From Alphaproteobacteria bacterium PA4 (GTDB lineage: Bacteria > Pseudomonadota > Alphaproteobacteria > Sphingomonadales > Sphingomonadaceae), in NCBI GenBank assembly GCA_002256005.1, contig NKIQ01000012.1:1-64000 (forward strand): 64,000 bases of DNA. The letters run 5' to 3'. The translations under genes were made by a program, and so were the position numbers. Shown here in pieces: positions 63,824 through 64,000 of the stretch (position 1 is the first letter of the stretch; each line of letters starts with the position of its first letter). The notes under the pieces were generated by a model that saw nothing but the letters and a program-made list of their open reading frames with translations, was not told the origin of the DNA and ran no database searches.

Positions 63824-64000
63824 ATGGGCATCATCGAATTCGCCATCCGGCGCTGGCAGATCACCCTGGTGGTGTTTGCCCTGCTGTCGGCGATCGGCAT
63901 CTCCTCGTTCCTGACCATCCCGCGCACTGTCGATCCACATTTCCCGTCGCCGTTCATCAACGTCGTCGCCATCGTGCCGGGCGCCGAGCCGGGCGACATG
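63824..64000 (+). CDS. RND efflux transporter, inner-membrane subunit (partial, runs off window)
   Basis: The first 59 codons are visible: MGIIEFAIRRWQITLVVFAL, one membrane helix, then the characteristic IPRTVDPHFPSPFINVV and PGAEPGDM. This is the N-terminus of an AcrB/MexB-superfamily pump (RND permease with a VDP-type rather than EDP-type motif). It is truncated by the window end and starts 4 bases after the adaptor gene. Confidence 0.92.
   Translation, partial: MGIIEFAIRRWQITLVVFALLSAIGISSFLTIPRTVDPHFPSPFINVVAIVPGAEPGDM

Overview
The window is GC-rich chromosomal DNA from an alphaproteobacterium, most likely order Sphingomonadales. The support is: an atpI-atpB-atpE-atpF'-atpF order encoding only the F0 part of ATP synthase; a GapR (DUF2312) homologue; a large TonB-dependent receptor of the sphingomonad type; a PEPxxWA-CTERM sorting tail; DUF1244 and Coq4-family proteins; and arginyl/leucyl-transferase (bpt), TamA/TamB and parC-recO-era-rnc neighbourhoods typical of the group. 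Species placement is inference. No rRNA, tRNA or CRISPR array was found.

Layout. 1-4.3 kb: housekeeping and hypothetical genes with palindromic repeats between them. 4.3-5.9 kb: an AT-rich foreign patch abutting the 3' end of thiC, holding a degenerate tyrosine-recombinase-like gene and a 57-residue helix-turn-helix-like gene. 5.9-10.6 kb (minus strand): thiC under a TPP riboswitch, a fatty-acid-hydroxylase-superfamily membrane protein, an exported papain-like protein and phenylalanine 4-hydroxylase. 10.9-13.9 kb (plus): F0 ATP synthase operon and a cytochrome c. 14-26.5 kb: mixed genes (gamma-glutamylcyclotransferase, ABC-F ATPase, pyruvate kinase, DUF1244, LytTR regulator, GapR, glutathione transferase, an incomplete molybdenum-hydroxylase pair, YbjQ, DMT exporter, short-chain dehydrogenase, DUF1508, phhB, a zincin-like protease and an esterase).

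26.6-39.8 kb looks like an accessory catabolic region: two alpha/beta hydrolases and a TonB-dependent receptor joined by overlapping starts and stops, an IclR regulator, a Tat-exported DUF1838 protein, a PEP-CTERM beta-helix protein, a flavin monooxygenase plus MFS transporter, and a divergent three-gene operon of flavoprotein, methyltransferase and small protein. The natural reading is uptake across the outer membrane, hydrolysis, inner-membrane transport and oxygenation of one substrate. The substrate cannot be read from the sequence.

39.9-54.5 kb: 2OG-Fe(II) oxygenase, an SPFH/ribbon-helix-helix gene pair behind an AT-rich palindrome, two small membrane proteins, parC, recO, era, rnc, pgi, bpt, threonine ammonia-lyase, a 3-hydroxyisobutyrate-dehydrogenase-like gene, a GNAT protein and an amidohydrolase. 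54.6-60.9 kb: tamB and tamA, coupled by TGATG. 61-62.5 kb: an S24/CI-like repressor facing two small genes, the first helix-turn-helix-like, across an AT-rich palindromic intergenic region. 62.7-64 kb: an RND efflux adaptor and the first 59 codons of its pump, which runs off the window.

The most striking non-genic feature is a set of interspersed repeats. There are ten copies of a roughly 35-bp palindromic unit, eight of them in four inverted pairs (REPIN-like). There is also a 156-bp element with perfect 28-bp inverted ends, a 163-bp element whose ends are themselves palindromes, and a terminator-linked module present twice.
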